Shown piece by piece: positions 45,717-57,761 of a DNA stretch of 64,000 bases. Every line of letters starts with the position of its first letter. Within the stretch, counting starts at the first letter, position 1. Position numbers and translations under genes: made by a program. The stretch covers positions 620,001-684,000 of the forward strand of contig OU612075.1 of assembly GCA_914767715.1 (NCBI GenBank). Direction: 5' to 3'. The stretch comes from Membranipora membranacea (taxonomy: Eukaryota > Bryozoa > Gymnolaemata > Cheilostomatida > Membraniporidae). The notes beneath the pieces are model-generated. The model was not told where the DNA came from and ran no database searches. It saw only the letters and a program-made list of their open reading frames with translations.

Positions 45717-46466
45717 ACAGGGTATACCTGATACATTTATATTAATCTATAAGCTCTCTGATGTGAGAGTCCCGAGTAATCCCAGCCTCTCATCATAATA
45801 TATATTACGGCTTCTAACTAAGGGAGTTTTGTATAGTGTGTATATTCCATTAATCCTCTCTATGCTGCATTTCTGTTAACCTCCATCACCCTCAGTCATG
45901 ATGTAGCCAACCTTTCAGTTTGTATTTGTATATTGTTATAATTTTCTATGATATATTATTTACTAAGATATTATTATATATGTGGAGGCAGCTGGTGTGA
46001 GTTATACTTTAGGCAGCAGTTATACTATGATGTTATCCTACTGCTGTGTGATATGCAGTAGTTCATAAATTCTATATCTGTACATATCGGTTTTAAACCA
46101 TTTTATGTGTAATACAATAAATCATATGCTGTTTTTTGGTTCTCTGACTTGAGTGCTCTAATATTAAATGTTTCAAGTCTCATTTTCATCGATTTTTTAA
46201 TGATGCTACGTTTATAGAAATTTTGAATTTGTTATCACTTATCCTTGTGCATTTGTAGGTATGTTGCTAACAAAAATAAAACTTGGCATGTAAACCTTTT
46301 GTTATCACCAAATATGGTGAATTATACTTGATTCCTTTCTCAGATAGATGATAGATAGATAAATACTTGAGTTGAAAGGACCTATCTTCCCTCGAGATGT
46401 AAGAAGACAACTGAAATATCCACCGAATACATAATTACAATCATTGTCCAACTCATGCATATGGTC

Positions 46467-46512
46467 TAGCCTGGGCAGGCTGTCGGGTCGACCCGACAGC
46501 CTGCCCAGGCTA
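46467..46512. repeat. Perfect 46-base palindrome without loop
   Basis: TAGCCTGGGCAGGCTGTCGGG is followed at once by its exact reverse complement, centred on GGGTCGACCC. ATGGTCTA occurs on both sides (46461-46468 and 46514-46521), which suggests a target duplication of about 8 bases. It has TAG...CTA ends like the other foldback elements. Confidence 0.85.
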
Positions 46513-47385
46513 CATGGTCTATACATGAAAAAGTACCCTTATTTAGTAACACCGGATGTTTGGACTTATCACCCTATATGATATCAGATGACCCTATAAC
46601 CACGCCATTTTTGCCCCTATGAGCTGTTGGTAAAATGGTTCGCTTGTATTTACTGCATCAGGTCGTCAATGAAAACAAGAACCTAGAAATTTGCTTGGCC
46701 GGCTGCATGAAGTTTGGTTTTCAACCATTTATAACAGATTTCATTCAGTATGACTAAGTGGGGGAGGAAACGGAGTTTATGGTGCATATCCCCGTACCCC
46801 AAGCTACGTAGGTAGGTGATGCAATATCAGATATGGTGCCCAGCCAACAATCTGATCTCTAACATCAATTGCTTAGTGGAATGGAATGATGCATGTTAAA
46901 GTAATGGTGGCATAATCATGTATTAGAACACCTGGCACATGTATTACCTTTAGATGAGTAAACACAGCAGTTAAGCAGCCATCTGCATCTGCACAAACTA
47001 TACTGGGTTGATACTATCAGTGCACATACCCAATCTATCCACACTCTGGTTCACGATTTCTGGAATGTGTTATGGAAAACCTGCAGTCCAAACCGGGCTA
47101 TCAGGGTATGAATGTACAAGAAAATCAAGTCACTACACTGTCTTATCTATGGTGAGAGTTATGTGCCCGTATATTTTTTATATCAGCGAGCCAACCAATT
47201 TCATTTACATGTGGGATTTCCGTCCATTCTCACTTGGAGTAACATGTTTTTTCATCGTACTACCTTATTAACCGATTATATCAGCTAGTCTAGGCAGCCA
47301 TGTCCTTTCAGTGACCACAGAGACAATGCTGACTTTGTCATGGACTACAGTTGCCGATGGACTGAGTTTTAAACATATGAATTCT

Positions 47386-47588
47386 CTCAGGGTGTTCATG
47401 GCGGTTCAGACAAATTGCAGTACTGAGCACTGCAAATTTGTCTGAACCATGAACATACATGGGCACCTGGGGGATCTGCCCAGCAGTACACTTTGCCCAT
47501 GTCCACTATCAACCATTGGTTAGTGGACATGGGCAAAGTTTACTGCTGGGCAGATCCCCCAGGTGCCCATGACCATGAACACCCTGAG
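47386..47588. repeat. Nested palindromes (three inverted-repeat pairs)
   Basis: Outer arms CTCAGGGTGTTCATGG (47386) and complement (47573-47588) enclose two further hairpins side by side. One has arms GGTTCAGACAAATTGCAG (47403-47448). The other has arms of about 50 bases (CATGGGCACCTGGGGGATC..., 47459-47571). This looks like hairpin elements inserted within a hairpin. Confidence 0.8.
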
Positions 47589-47600
47589 TACTCATTTGAC

Positions 47601-48735
47601 CATTACTAAATAAAGTACAGTTGTGAAATACCCTTTACCAGTGGTTCCTACATATCGTAGCAGTGGGTGGATTGTGTATACCCACAAATGAGTGTAGCAA
47701 AAGTAGAGAGCTGAGCCTAGCATACACGCGCCCCAGCATGCAATCACATGAATCCAACATGCATTCAGACAAGCACACTTTGCCTGCCATTGTACTCCTT
47801 TGTTCACCAAACAAAAGGCCTTATGTTACACAACTCTCATAGGTGCATTGGGGCATGTCTCCCTGACATCGGCCCCCAGGGCCTATCCAACATACTACAG
47901 CATAGGTGTACTTTATTTTGTAATGACTTTGACAGAGAGTCTCTGAGCAATGAACTCTGAGAGCTCTGAGAGAGTTACAATTTGCCAATGAAATGGAACT
48001 TGTTGTGCTAATCATACTTACATCAACGATGAAATCACGCTAGACCGCCTAGGGGGGCGTAAGGGGTGTGCTCCATTCATTACAAAATAATGTACAGTTC
48101 TAAAATACTCTCATTACAAAATAAAGTACAGTTGTGAAATACCCTTTACCAGTGGTTCCTACATATCGTAGCAGCGGGTGGATTGTGTATACCCACAAAT
48201 GAGTGTAGCAAAAGTAGAGAGCTGAGCCTAGCATACACGCGCCCCAGCATGCAATCACATGAATCCAACATGCATTCAGACAAGCACACTTTGCCTGCCA
48301 TTGTACTCCTTTGTTCACCAAACAAAAGGCCTTTTGTTACACAACTCTCATAGGTGCATTGGGGCATGTCTCCCTGACGTCGGCCCCCAGGGCCTATCCA
48401 ACATACTACAGCATAGGTGTACTTTATTTTGTAATGCTGGGGGCCTATGTCTGGGAGTCTGACTTCAGACATGTCCCAAGACACTTATGTTATGAGACTT
48501 GTATATCAAAAGGCCTTTTGTTTGGTGAACAAAGGAGTACAATGGCAGGCAAAGTTTGCCTGTCTGATTACATATTGGGTGGTTGATTGGGTGGTTGGGG
48601 CACGTGTATGATAGCCTCAGTTCTCCACTTTTGCTATACTCATTTGTGGGTATACACAATCCACCCTTTGCTACAATATGTAGGAACCACTAGTTAAGGG
48701 TATTTCACAACTGTACTTTATTTTGTAATGTTTTT
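47601..48735. repeat. Cluster of a CATTACAAAATAAAGTAC-ended element, two direct and one inverted copy
   Basis: Copies at about 47601-47926 and 48110-48437 are direct and nearly identical over about 320 bases. An inverted, partly shortened copy lies at about 48510-48735. The end motif CATTACAAAATAAAGTAC, or its complement, marks the edges. Short open frames over this region are repeated because of the repeats and are not taken as genes. Confidence 0.8.
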
Positions 48736-48785
48736 TTGGCATCGGGTAGAGCATTGTTCCAGTTTACCATCCGATGGGGGCATGA

Positions 48786-48852
48786 TGGTTAGTTGTAGCC
48801 TGTCTTAACAAGCTTTGTTGGGACCACCGAACAAAGCTTGTTAAGGCAGGCA
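48786..48852. repeat. Short hairpin repeat
   Basis: TAGCCTGTCTTAACAAGCTT and its near-complement flank a short loop (GGGACCACC). Same general form as the foldback elements, without a visible target duplication. Confidence 0.7.
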
Positions 48853-49261
48853 TGGTAAGTTGGTCCTCTGGTGTTGGTGATTGTATACCTTTGAAGACGT
48901 TGAACGCTTTCCTTCCGTATAATCCTTAATGTCCGTGTTACGGGTGCAAAAAGATAACTATTCAATTGGTGATAATCATAGTCACATGGCAGTCAAAAAA
49001 AGAGATGCACATAAAAGAGAGTAATTACTTATATATTACTTATATCACCGGTAATACTTGTTATCAAAATGTATGACTTAGTGACTGGAAAAAAGTCACT
49101 ATCTTGGCCAAGAGTAAATGCAGTAGTTTGAGCTTATGATGTGTCGAGACATACCTTTTCCCTGATACAGTTATAGTAGCTATAACGCCAGGGATTTACA
49201 TGATGTTGCCTGCTGATTTGCCACACGTGTTATAATCATGTGTACTTCGAATGTAGTCTGA

Positions 49262-49610
49262 TAAGTTCATCTTGAAGACTTTGCTTCAACTTTACGCAAA
49301 AACTGAGTATCAAGCTCATTGCGTCTAATTAGCAAAGTTGGTATACAATTATCGCACATACACTCTGTTACACTATCTCTCTTATAAAGGAAGTAAATCC
49401 ACTTTACTGCATCCCGTTGAACCCTCTCAATGTTTTTTTCTGGAGTGCTACCTGATGTGGGGCCACACCTGTACAGCATTTTTCAGTGTAGGCTTAACAA
49501 AAGTCTTGAAGGCAAGTGATTTTGATCTGACAGGAGCCCATCTAAGACCTCATTTGATAAACCCTAGTGCTCTGTTAGCCTTACCAATAATTCTACTGAC
49601 ATGAACACTA
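49262..49610 (-). pseudogene. Decayed LINE reverse-transcriptase fragment
   Basis: Minus-strand reading gives RIIGKANRALGFIK, then RWAPVRSKSLAFKTFVKP and, after a frame change, NIERVQRDAVKWIYFLYKR and CIPTLLIRRNELD. This is the C-terminal part of jockey/CR1-type RT proteins. At least two stops and one frameshift are present. Confidence 0.75.
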
Positions 49611-51010
49611 AGGAAATTTTAAATAAAAGGAGTCTCTCATTTGGCTAACACTGTTGGAATATGTTTTGCAATACCAATACTAGGATACAGCTACTACATT
49701 CTTACACTCTTTTGTAATTAATAGTAGTAGGCCTGCTTTTGATACCATAAATGGTAATATACAAGAATTATCTTGTGCATTTTTATCTGTAGTCATATGC
49801 GTTAATGAGATGAGGGCTTTTCCCTCTATATAATAAGGGAGAAGAAAGTTAGAATTATATTTATAAATTGTATGTTGTACTGTATAGGCCTAAGGTATGT
49901 TCTATATCAGACTCAGCCACTGATGTATATTCATGGATTAGAGGAACCCTGAACATATGGCAATTTATGTATGGTAGCTGGAAACAAATGCTCATCTTTG
50001 ATTGATCACAAAGTTTAGTAATGCTACAGCCGACCCCTTCTAAACTTTTGTCAAGTAGCTTGTCTGAGTTTTTAAACTTTGTTACTGGGCCATCAGACAA
50101 TGCATAACGTTAAAGCTGCCAGAATTTTAGCTAGATCCAATTACTGACACAAAATCATTAACTGACGTTATTTCTCCACAAATAGCCATACTGTGTATTT
50201 TACCACTAATCCATCAATTCATATCAGTGGACTCAGCGCTCCGACTGATATGATGCTGACAGTCTGTTGATGGCTGCTATTAATGGGTGTGATAACTGAT
50301 TACATAAACTGAAGCTTAGCACATAGATTAGACCAACGACATCCATGTACAGGAAGAACAACATTAATACCATATTATATGTTTTCATTTTATCCATTTT
50401 TGTCCAGTAGTTCACTAGTACGCAAACTCTAATCGGATGGTAATCACATTACATTACCATCAGCGTTAGAATGTGGGTAATGTAGCTGATAGTTAAATTA
50501 TACTTCAATCAAACAGGTCGAGATTGAGCACTTAAACTATCAGTTCACCTGTCCTGTTTGTCTCTGCATGGCAGCTAATAAGCTCCCACTGCTCAGCTAA
50601 TAAGCTCCCACTATTCTGTTCTCAGTTCTCAATACTAACAGACAACAGACCACTAGTTTTGCAAAAACTTTATTTCTGTATGTCGGGTAGCCCTATCGTG
50701 TCGGGCTGATTAAACACAAGGTCGCCATAAAGTTACATATTATGGCTTCTAGTGTTATCTGTTTGTGTGTTATAGAATATAGCTGAGTTGTGATGTGGAC
50801 AGTAGCAGACCATATATTGAATATGAGCCATAGATCAGGAGTTATCTGGTGTTTCTGAGAAGAAAATCTAAATATTCTGGTAAGCCGGTATAAATCCACC
50901 AATCTCTTCAAAACTCTCTGTAGTTAAAGATACTGATAATTGAAACTTGCAAATCTAGAATAGATAAAAGCAAAAAAGTGATTCATATGAATAATTCTTG
51001 TTCAACCCTG

Positions 51011-51731
51011 AAGACTTAAAGACTTAGTTTGAGGCTACTATTTTGTATCACATCTTATTCTCCATATTCTATTCTATCATGTAAGCGAATTTCAGCTTTA
51101 GAATCCCAATATTGAGGAAGTTATGGCCTCTCAAACTTCCAAGGTGACGGCCTGATAGAATAAAATATAGAGAATAGACAGTTTTCTGAGCTCTGATTTA
51201 GGCCTCAGTTCGGAGTTGTCCTCTCTCCAGTTTGGTACTTTTAACCCACGCCGCATAGGAAAAACGTGCTGAATAGAGGGTTATTTTGATAACCGCTTAT
51301 AATAGGATGAAAATTATTTTTGATTCAGAATCTGCAGCATTGAAAACTCATATGGACATAGTTTGGGAAATCATTTTAATATTTGGATAGTCAATTATAG
51401 CATTTTCTGCCTTTTTTTGCGGACAATTTGGCAGAATTTTTCGTGAGTTTCGTCACTAATAATTAAGATTTATCAACATTCAAGCCTCGAATGATTTGGA
51501 AACCCTGTCTCACAGGGTTTTCAATGGTGCAGACTCTGAATCAAAAATCATTTTTATCCTAACATAAGCGGTTTTCAAGAGAACCCTCTTTCAGCAGGTT
51601 TTTCCTATGCAGCGTGGGTTAAAAGTACCAAACTGGAGAGAGGACAACTCCGAGTTGAGGCATAAATAAGAGCTCAGAAAACTGTCTATAAGAAGTGATA
51701 CAAAATAGCAGCCTGAAACTTAGTCTTTAAG
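51011..51731. mobile_element. Hairpin element interrupted by the MITE
   Basis: The left arm starts at about 51011 (AAGACTTAAAGACTTAGTTTG). The right arm is split: TGATAGAATAAAATATAGAGAA up to 51174, then AAGAAGTGATACAAAATAG onward to about 51731. Removing the MITE restores an arm complementary to the left one. Without the MITE the element is about 207 bases. Confidence 0.8.
51175..51688. mobile_element. 514-bp MITE, second copy, nested in a hairpin element
   Basis: It has the same length and ends as 6801-7314, with its internal sequence in the opposite orientation. The host hairpin proves the insertion site: GAGAA-TA-AGAAG was split as GAGAATA[GACAG...CTGTC]TAAGAAG, a TA duplication. Confidence 0.9.
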
Positions 51732-53314
51732 TATATACTATGATAATCACCGGATTATATCTTGGCAGGGAAGAGATAGTAAAATATTGACCTGCCATTG
51801 TGAGGTCTATCAATAAATGCAAATAAATGATGCTCACCGCAAATTGTATTAATAAAAGTCAGACCCAATTTTACTTCAGTCTCTTCCTGTACTCCGGAAA
51901 GATCTGACCGCAGTCAATCTCTTTGGAAGAAGATTGAGATACAATGTCAGTGCGAAGTTAGTTCTAACATCACAACTGTTTAGATTTAGATGCTAGAACA
52001 TTTACTCAGTAGTTGTATCTGATGAATTTTTAGTTTGGCGGAACGATGAGGTCAAGGTGGTGTTTTTAACTAATGTCATATAAAATGTATCATGTTACAT
52101 CAGACTGATTTTTGCGTCTTATTCTTTTAGAAGTTTGTCTGCAGTTTGAGAAATCTCGATCCCAAGATGCATATGTGTCTGAGAGTAACATAATATCTGT
52201 AATCAGCCACAAGGAAGCTTTCTCTCTTATTCGCCTACTTGACTAGCCAGGAAAGTCTTGTTAATCTGCAGACACGCTTATTCATAAAGTGACCTTATTT
52301 AAATGAGTGGAACTGATGATTACCTAAAACCTACTGGTCACTAAAGGTATAACAACTTGTAGGAGTTGTCTTGTCACACATATAACATAGACAACTTCAT
52401 GTAAGATGGAATTCAGGTCATTTTCATGTGTCTTATACCACTATAGTTCTCCAATGATATGAACACATCTCCATCTGAACAAATTATGTAACTGTAACAG
52501 CCACACCGAATTAAAATTCTAAACATTCTACTAAGTTGTGACCAGTTGTATTATTACCATTTATTCATGCACATCAATTTAACATTCAATGTGATACTGA
52601 ATGCTTTTAGAGTACTGTTTATGTTGTCTAAGAGTATCTCCTTTCTCACATTCCTTTACTTTACTTTACTTTATCAACAGCGGTTGTAAAATGATTGCGA
52701 CGAAATGACTGACTAGATGTTCTTTTTAATTATCATAAAATGTTCTATTTTTGCTAATTTTCATTTTTCTATACTTTCAAAAAGATTTGTGTTACTTGTC
52801 CGCTCATAGCATACTCATATCACTCTTATATCAAATCCTAAACAAATATATGAAATCAAATATGTGAAATGCTTTTCACCTAATAGCCTTGATACAGGAA
52901 AACAAGTTGGTACGGAGGAGTCAAATGAGATGAATAGCAATGTTTGAAATGTTAAGGATTGTTCTCATTGGGAAAGTGGACCAAAAAATGTGGAGAATAC
53001 TTTTTAGGATAGTTTAGTTACTGCATCTAAACAATTTTTTCTTTCTCTGAAAATGAGTTCCATCCTGGCTGGATTTCCAAATTCAGGTAGATAGGCATTA
53101 ATCAATACCCCTCTCTCTATGCTATTTGAGCTGCTACGATATAGCTAATGGTTCACAGTTCCCCAGTATGGTGTCAACAAAATCATCGATACACAATCTT
53201 TAAATTAGTGGCATTTCCAAAAAGTTATTGCAGCACATTAAATTGCAGCTTGAAAAAGAATTTGCTGCTCACCAATTTTGAGAAAAATAATATCTTCTAG
53301 ATAGTTTTTACCTG

Positions 53315-56300
53315 CCCCCCACCCTGTCATGTGTGCTAGGGGATAATTATTAACATTGCTGCACCAGAATGTTGACCCAGTTATACTTGATTGGGGTCAC
53401 AAAGATGTTACATAACTCTTTGTGTCATTATCTAGGTATATAGGACATACAGGATGAAAAGGAGGACATAGCTTGTTTTTGGGATAAATCCTAATTTTCC
53501 TGCAAAACTCAACTAATTTGAGAAAATCTGAGTCGCAAAAGCCATGTAATGTAGAAAAAACGGCACATTTATAAGCATATTATCTGGCTATTACAGTATG
53601 AGCCTATTGTTGGTACTTACCAGTAGTATGAGCTGGCTATCATGTGAGTTTTCACCATTCTGAATGGTTTGGCAGCTGAAAGCTTAGTACTGTATTAATC
53701 AAATATCAGAATCATTCTGTCGCGCGTATATATAATGATGAGTAGGTAAATAACCAAATATCCAAGACAGTTACGCATGTGAAACTATGAACTTTATAGG
53801 AGTTTTACAGTAGAGCCAATCCTTGCATGCATAATGTTATGTACAGTGTTCTCCCCAACAGCACCAAGGGTGGAACTCAAATCTTTCGATACACCAGATA
53901 TTACAGGATGCTATTGACATGTAGGAGAGACACCAGAATACAAGAAGTAAATGTATGAACCGTTCATCTACATGATATTAATAAAACAAAAATAGCTGAA
54001 TTCTAAAGCATGCCTGGGTTCGCTCAAATACCTTCGACTTTTTACACATATTTAATTCAATTATTTAGGCTAGCCCACCCTGCCATGTGTGTTAGGAGGT
54101 AACTATTTTTGCTATTAATAATAGCATTATATGTTTGAGCCAGAAAGCTGACCCAGTTGGTCTGTGGGTAGATTTGGGTCACAGATACATTACATAACTC
54201 TATGGGTCATTATCTAGTTATATAGGACATACAGGATGAAAAGGAGGACATACCTTGTTTTCGGGATAATTCCTAATAATCCAGAAAAACTCAACTAATT
54301 TGAGAAAATCTGAGTTGAAAAAGCCAAGTAATGTAGAATAAACAGCTCATTTATAAGCATATTATCTGGCTATTACAGTATGAGCCTATTGTTGGTATTT
54401 ACCAGTAGTATGAGCTGGCTATCATGTAAGTTTTCACCATTCTGAATGGTTTGACAGCTGAAAGCTTAGTACTGTATTAACCAAATATCAGAATTATTAC
54501 CTCACCAGTATATACAATGATGTATACGTAAATATCCGATTAACCAAGACAGATACGCATGTGACACTATGAACTTTATAGGAGTTTTACAGTAGAGCCA
54601 ATCCTTGCATAGAGAATGTTATGTACAGTGTTCTCCCCAATAGCACCAAGGGTGGATCTCAAATCTTTCGATACACCAGATATTACAGTGTGTTATTCAC
54701 ATGTTGGAGGGACACCAGAATACAAGGAGTAAAAATATGAAACCAAGGAGTATCCTTGATGAAACATTCATCTACATAAAATTAATAAAAACTAAAATAG
54801 CTGAATTCTAAAGCATGCCTGTGTTTGCTTAAACACCTTCGACTTTTTACACATATTTAATTCAATTATTTAGACTAGCCCACCCTGTCATGTGTGTTAG
54901 GGGGTAACTTTGTCCTTGACGTAAATAAAAGCATCATATTATTGTTGTGCCAGAAAGCTGACCCAGTTGGTCTGAGGGTAGATTCGGGTCACATAGATGT
55001 TACATAACTCTATGGGTCATTATCTAGTAATATAGGACATGCAGGATGGAAAGGAGGACATTGCTTGTTTTTGGGATAATTCCCAACTTTTCAGCAAAAT
55101 GAGAAATACTGATTTGAATAGCCAAGTAATTTACAAGAAATGGCTCATTTATAAGCATATTATTTGGCTATTACAGTATGAGCCTATCATTGGTACTTAC
55201 CAGTAGTATAAGTTGGCTATCTCGTGGACTTTCACCATCCTGAATGGTTTGACAGCTGAAAGCTTGGTACTGTATTAACCAAATATCAAAATTATTACCT
55301 CACCAGTATGTACAATGATGTATAGGTAAATAACCAAATAACCAAGACAGTCACGCATGTGAGACTATGGACTTTATAGGAGTTTTACAGTAGAGCCAAT
55401 CCTTGCGTACAGAATGTTATGTACAGTGTTCTCCCTAGCAGCACCAATGATGGATCTCAAATCTTTCGATACACCAGATACACTGAATTAGATTCTTCTC
55501 TTAGAATGGAAATAGTATCATAGCGTTATACGGTTAGGACACTAAACACAGGGACCCATCTGACTGTTATCTGATTGGCTGTCCCTAGTAGCCTGAGAAA
55601 TTGTCTTGTTTACAAAATTGCAAACAGTAATTATACCCCTACAGTGTCGATGATTAGGGCATTTCTAGATTGCTACTAGGGACTGGCTATTTTTGCAAGC
55701 CCTTTGTTTTGCAAAAGAAAGCCATACTGACTCTCGTGATCTGACTGGGCATGTAGATCACTGATAAACTAGGCTATCATTACCACAAAGAGAATGTCGT
55801 AAGGCTAAGTATGTATCATGCGTGACTTGAATTTGCGCATGTGCAAGAACAATGAGTTTAGTCTGGGTTCTAATTGCAATTTTGGTCTGGGGAGATAGTA
55901 CACCCCCTGCATAAATTGCCAGTCAACTTTGGCTAATAGTGACAATAGAAGATAACTCTTTCTAACAATTCCGCACGCATTTGTGAGTGTGCCACCAGAG
56001 CAGGTAGCCAATCAGATGGCTTCGGAATTCTGAGGCCCAATTTTGCAGAGATCAGCTCATGCCCAGAGCTGAGCATGCGCAGAATGAAAGAAAGCTAATG
56101 ATGCTATTCCAGATATGGAATTCAATGACCAGATATTACTTGGTGTTATTGACATGTTGGAGGGACACCAGAATCCAAGGAGTAAATGTATGAAGTGTTT
56201 ATCTACATGATATTAATAAAACAAAAATAGCTGAATTCTAAAGCATGCCTGCGTTTGCACCTTCGACTTTTTGCACGATATTAAATTCAATTATTTAAGC

Positions 56301-56485
56301 TAGCCAACCCTGTCATGTGTGTTAGGGGGTAACTTTGTCGTTGACGAAAATAAAAGCATCAGATTGTTCCTCCAGAAAGCTGACCCAGCTGTGCTGTGGG
56401 TAGATTCGGGTCACAGAGATGTTACATAACTCTCTGGGTCATTATCTAGTAATATAGGACATACAGGATGGAAAGGAGGACAGAG
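53315..56485 (+). repeat. Tandem array of about 0.76-0.82-kb units, noncoding
   Basis: The motif CACCCTGTCATGTGTG and the following sequence (GCTGACCCAGTTG, GGGTCATTATCTAG, TATAGGACATACAGGATG, AAGCATATTATCTGG) recur from about 53318, 54079, 54893 and 56305. Units 1 to 3 are nearly complete. Unit 3 is interrupted by the hAT-like element at 55481-56127, and unit 4 stops near 56485. No frame is shared between units. Confidence 0.85.
55481..56127. mobile_element. Non-autonomous hAT-like element, 647 bp, in the tandem array
   Basis: The uninterrupted sibling units read ACACCAGATATTACAG. Here ACCAGATA occurs at 55473-55480 and again at 56128-56135, an 8-bp duplication. The ends CACTGAATTA and, reversed, CATTGAATTC form a short inverted repeat. 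Related sequence (GTTAGAACACTC..., CTGATTGGCT) occurs in the intron of the isomerase gene after about 422, a probable second, diverged copy. Confidence 0.8.
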
Positions 56486-56902
56486 TCTGTTTTCCCATTT
56501 TCACATTCAATTATGTTCTCTACCAGCAGACTGATGTTCTCTAGTTCTGTTCTCTAGTCAGAAGTAGGCAAATTAATGTAAATTTAGTAAGAAAATAGAC
56601 AACGTTTACCAATACATTTATAAGAAAAAAAGTTTTACGAGTCGTTTTTATTGTTTGATTTTCTTTTTCATAAATCTTTTTAACTAGAGATCATTCCTCT
56701 GTTTGCAGGTCTTCAGGACGCCTCTGCTCAAAAGTTACCAGGCTACATAAAGTAAACATTTGGCCATAAGGACAACAGGAACCAATTAGCTAACCATGCA
56801 ATAACATCAAGAGATATAGCCGACAGATGATAAAACAGAGTCATCTGTCAAAGTCTCTAAACTCCTCTTGTCTTATCAACAACAAAAATATCCCAGACCT
56901 CC

Positions 56903-57015
56903 TAGTCTAAGTGCTCAGACTCCAAGGCGCAGGGAGTTACTTGCGCAAGCTATCAAACTCTTTGATAGCTTGCGCAAGTAACTCCCTGCGCCTTGGAGTC
57001 TGAGCACTTAGACTA
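56903..57015. mobile_element. Perfect 113-bp foldback element with 9-bp target duplication
   Basis: Two 55-base arms are exact reverse complements with a 3-base spacer (CTC). The element starts TAGTCTAAGTGC and ends GCACTTAGACTA. CAGACCTCC flanks it at 56894-56902 and 57016-57024. It has no coding capacity. Perfect arms suggest a recent insertion or gene conversion. Confidence 0.92.
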
Positions 57016-57761
57016 CAGACCTCCTAGCTTCTATTATCCGGTCAGTGTGCAATTCGGAGTTCAACAATAATAATATGATGATTCTAAATACAATTTTTTA
57101 TTATTATTATTATTACTATTTGTACGTCAATTGTCACTTTGCAAGCTTTCAGAACAACTAGTCAGATTTCAATTTGACAAAAACAATAGGCACCAAAACG
57201 TCACGTCAGGTAGTTAGACGATCTTTATTATCAGAGTATATATAATTTAGTTTTGAGAAAGAACTGCTATCACGGCATATTAGACTGGCACTTTGAAAAA
57301 GGGCAGCCGCTGTGGTAAAAAAGTAAAATTTGATCAGTTTGGACGGATTATCAATTTATCGGACGGCTTTGAAGTTAAAGATTCATCAAAATCTATAAAT
57401 AACAAAATATCGTTGGAAAAAAATCTGAAGCACAAATAATTTACACAGCATACAACAAAATAAATAGTCTGGAAAGTATCGTTGCCTTCAAAGCTACATG
57501 TCATGTACAGGCAAAACCTTCTTGATGGAAACCTCTATGATTTGAAAAAATAAAACAAGAAAGAACTTGCAAGCTGACAGTTTGAAGTCACCACGGCAGT
57601 AAGTTGTTGGTAATACAGGAAAAAGTTTGAGATCGTCCACCAAGAGAATCCCTACACTGACTCACTTGTGGCCTCCCAGATGGCAAAAACATTCAGGCAT
57701 AAATAAACACCTAGCAATCCAGAATACGAGAGTATGCTGACACAGGCCTCATATTTAGGAG

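Larger units (their letters stand above)
42616..46121 (+). pseudogene. Partial Roco-caspase paralogue lacking the p20 subunit
   Basis: Similarity to the main gene starts in the intron at the equivalent of 26818. It jumps at ...AACAAAACACAG (42779) from the equivalent of 26985 to that of about 27870, which removes both p20 exons. Remaining exons: 43121-43304 plus 44373-44425 (one exon split by an insertion), 44664-44773, 45067-45307, and alternative last exons 45450-45490 and 45529-45716. The p10 and tail exons are open and well conserved, with intact splice sites. Without LRR, GTPase and catalytic exons it is a relic, or at most a p10-only product; no promoter is evident. Confidence 0.85.
46122..57761. 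other. Gene-free stretch rich in repeats
   Basis: No multi-exon gene with matching phases was found. It holds the 46-base perfect palindrome at 46467, nested palindromes at 47386-48856, a LINE fragment at 49262-49610, the hairpin/MITE nest at 51011-51731, the 0.8-kb tandem array at 53315-56485 and the foldback at 56903. The remaining AT-rich parts (46.5-47.3, 49.6-51.0, 51.7-53.3, 57.0-57.7 kb) show nothing I can name. Confidence 0.5.

Noticed and set aside
48146-48586. Repeated Cys/His-rich open frames at 47.6-48.6 kb
   Set aside because: They occur in every copy of a palindromic repeat, on both strands, and have no splice context or domain.
53315-56485. CRISPR-like array
   Set aside because: The units are about 0.8 kb, without short repeats and spacers, and the DNA is eukaryotic.
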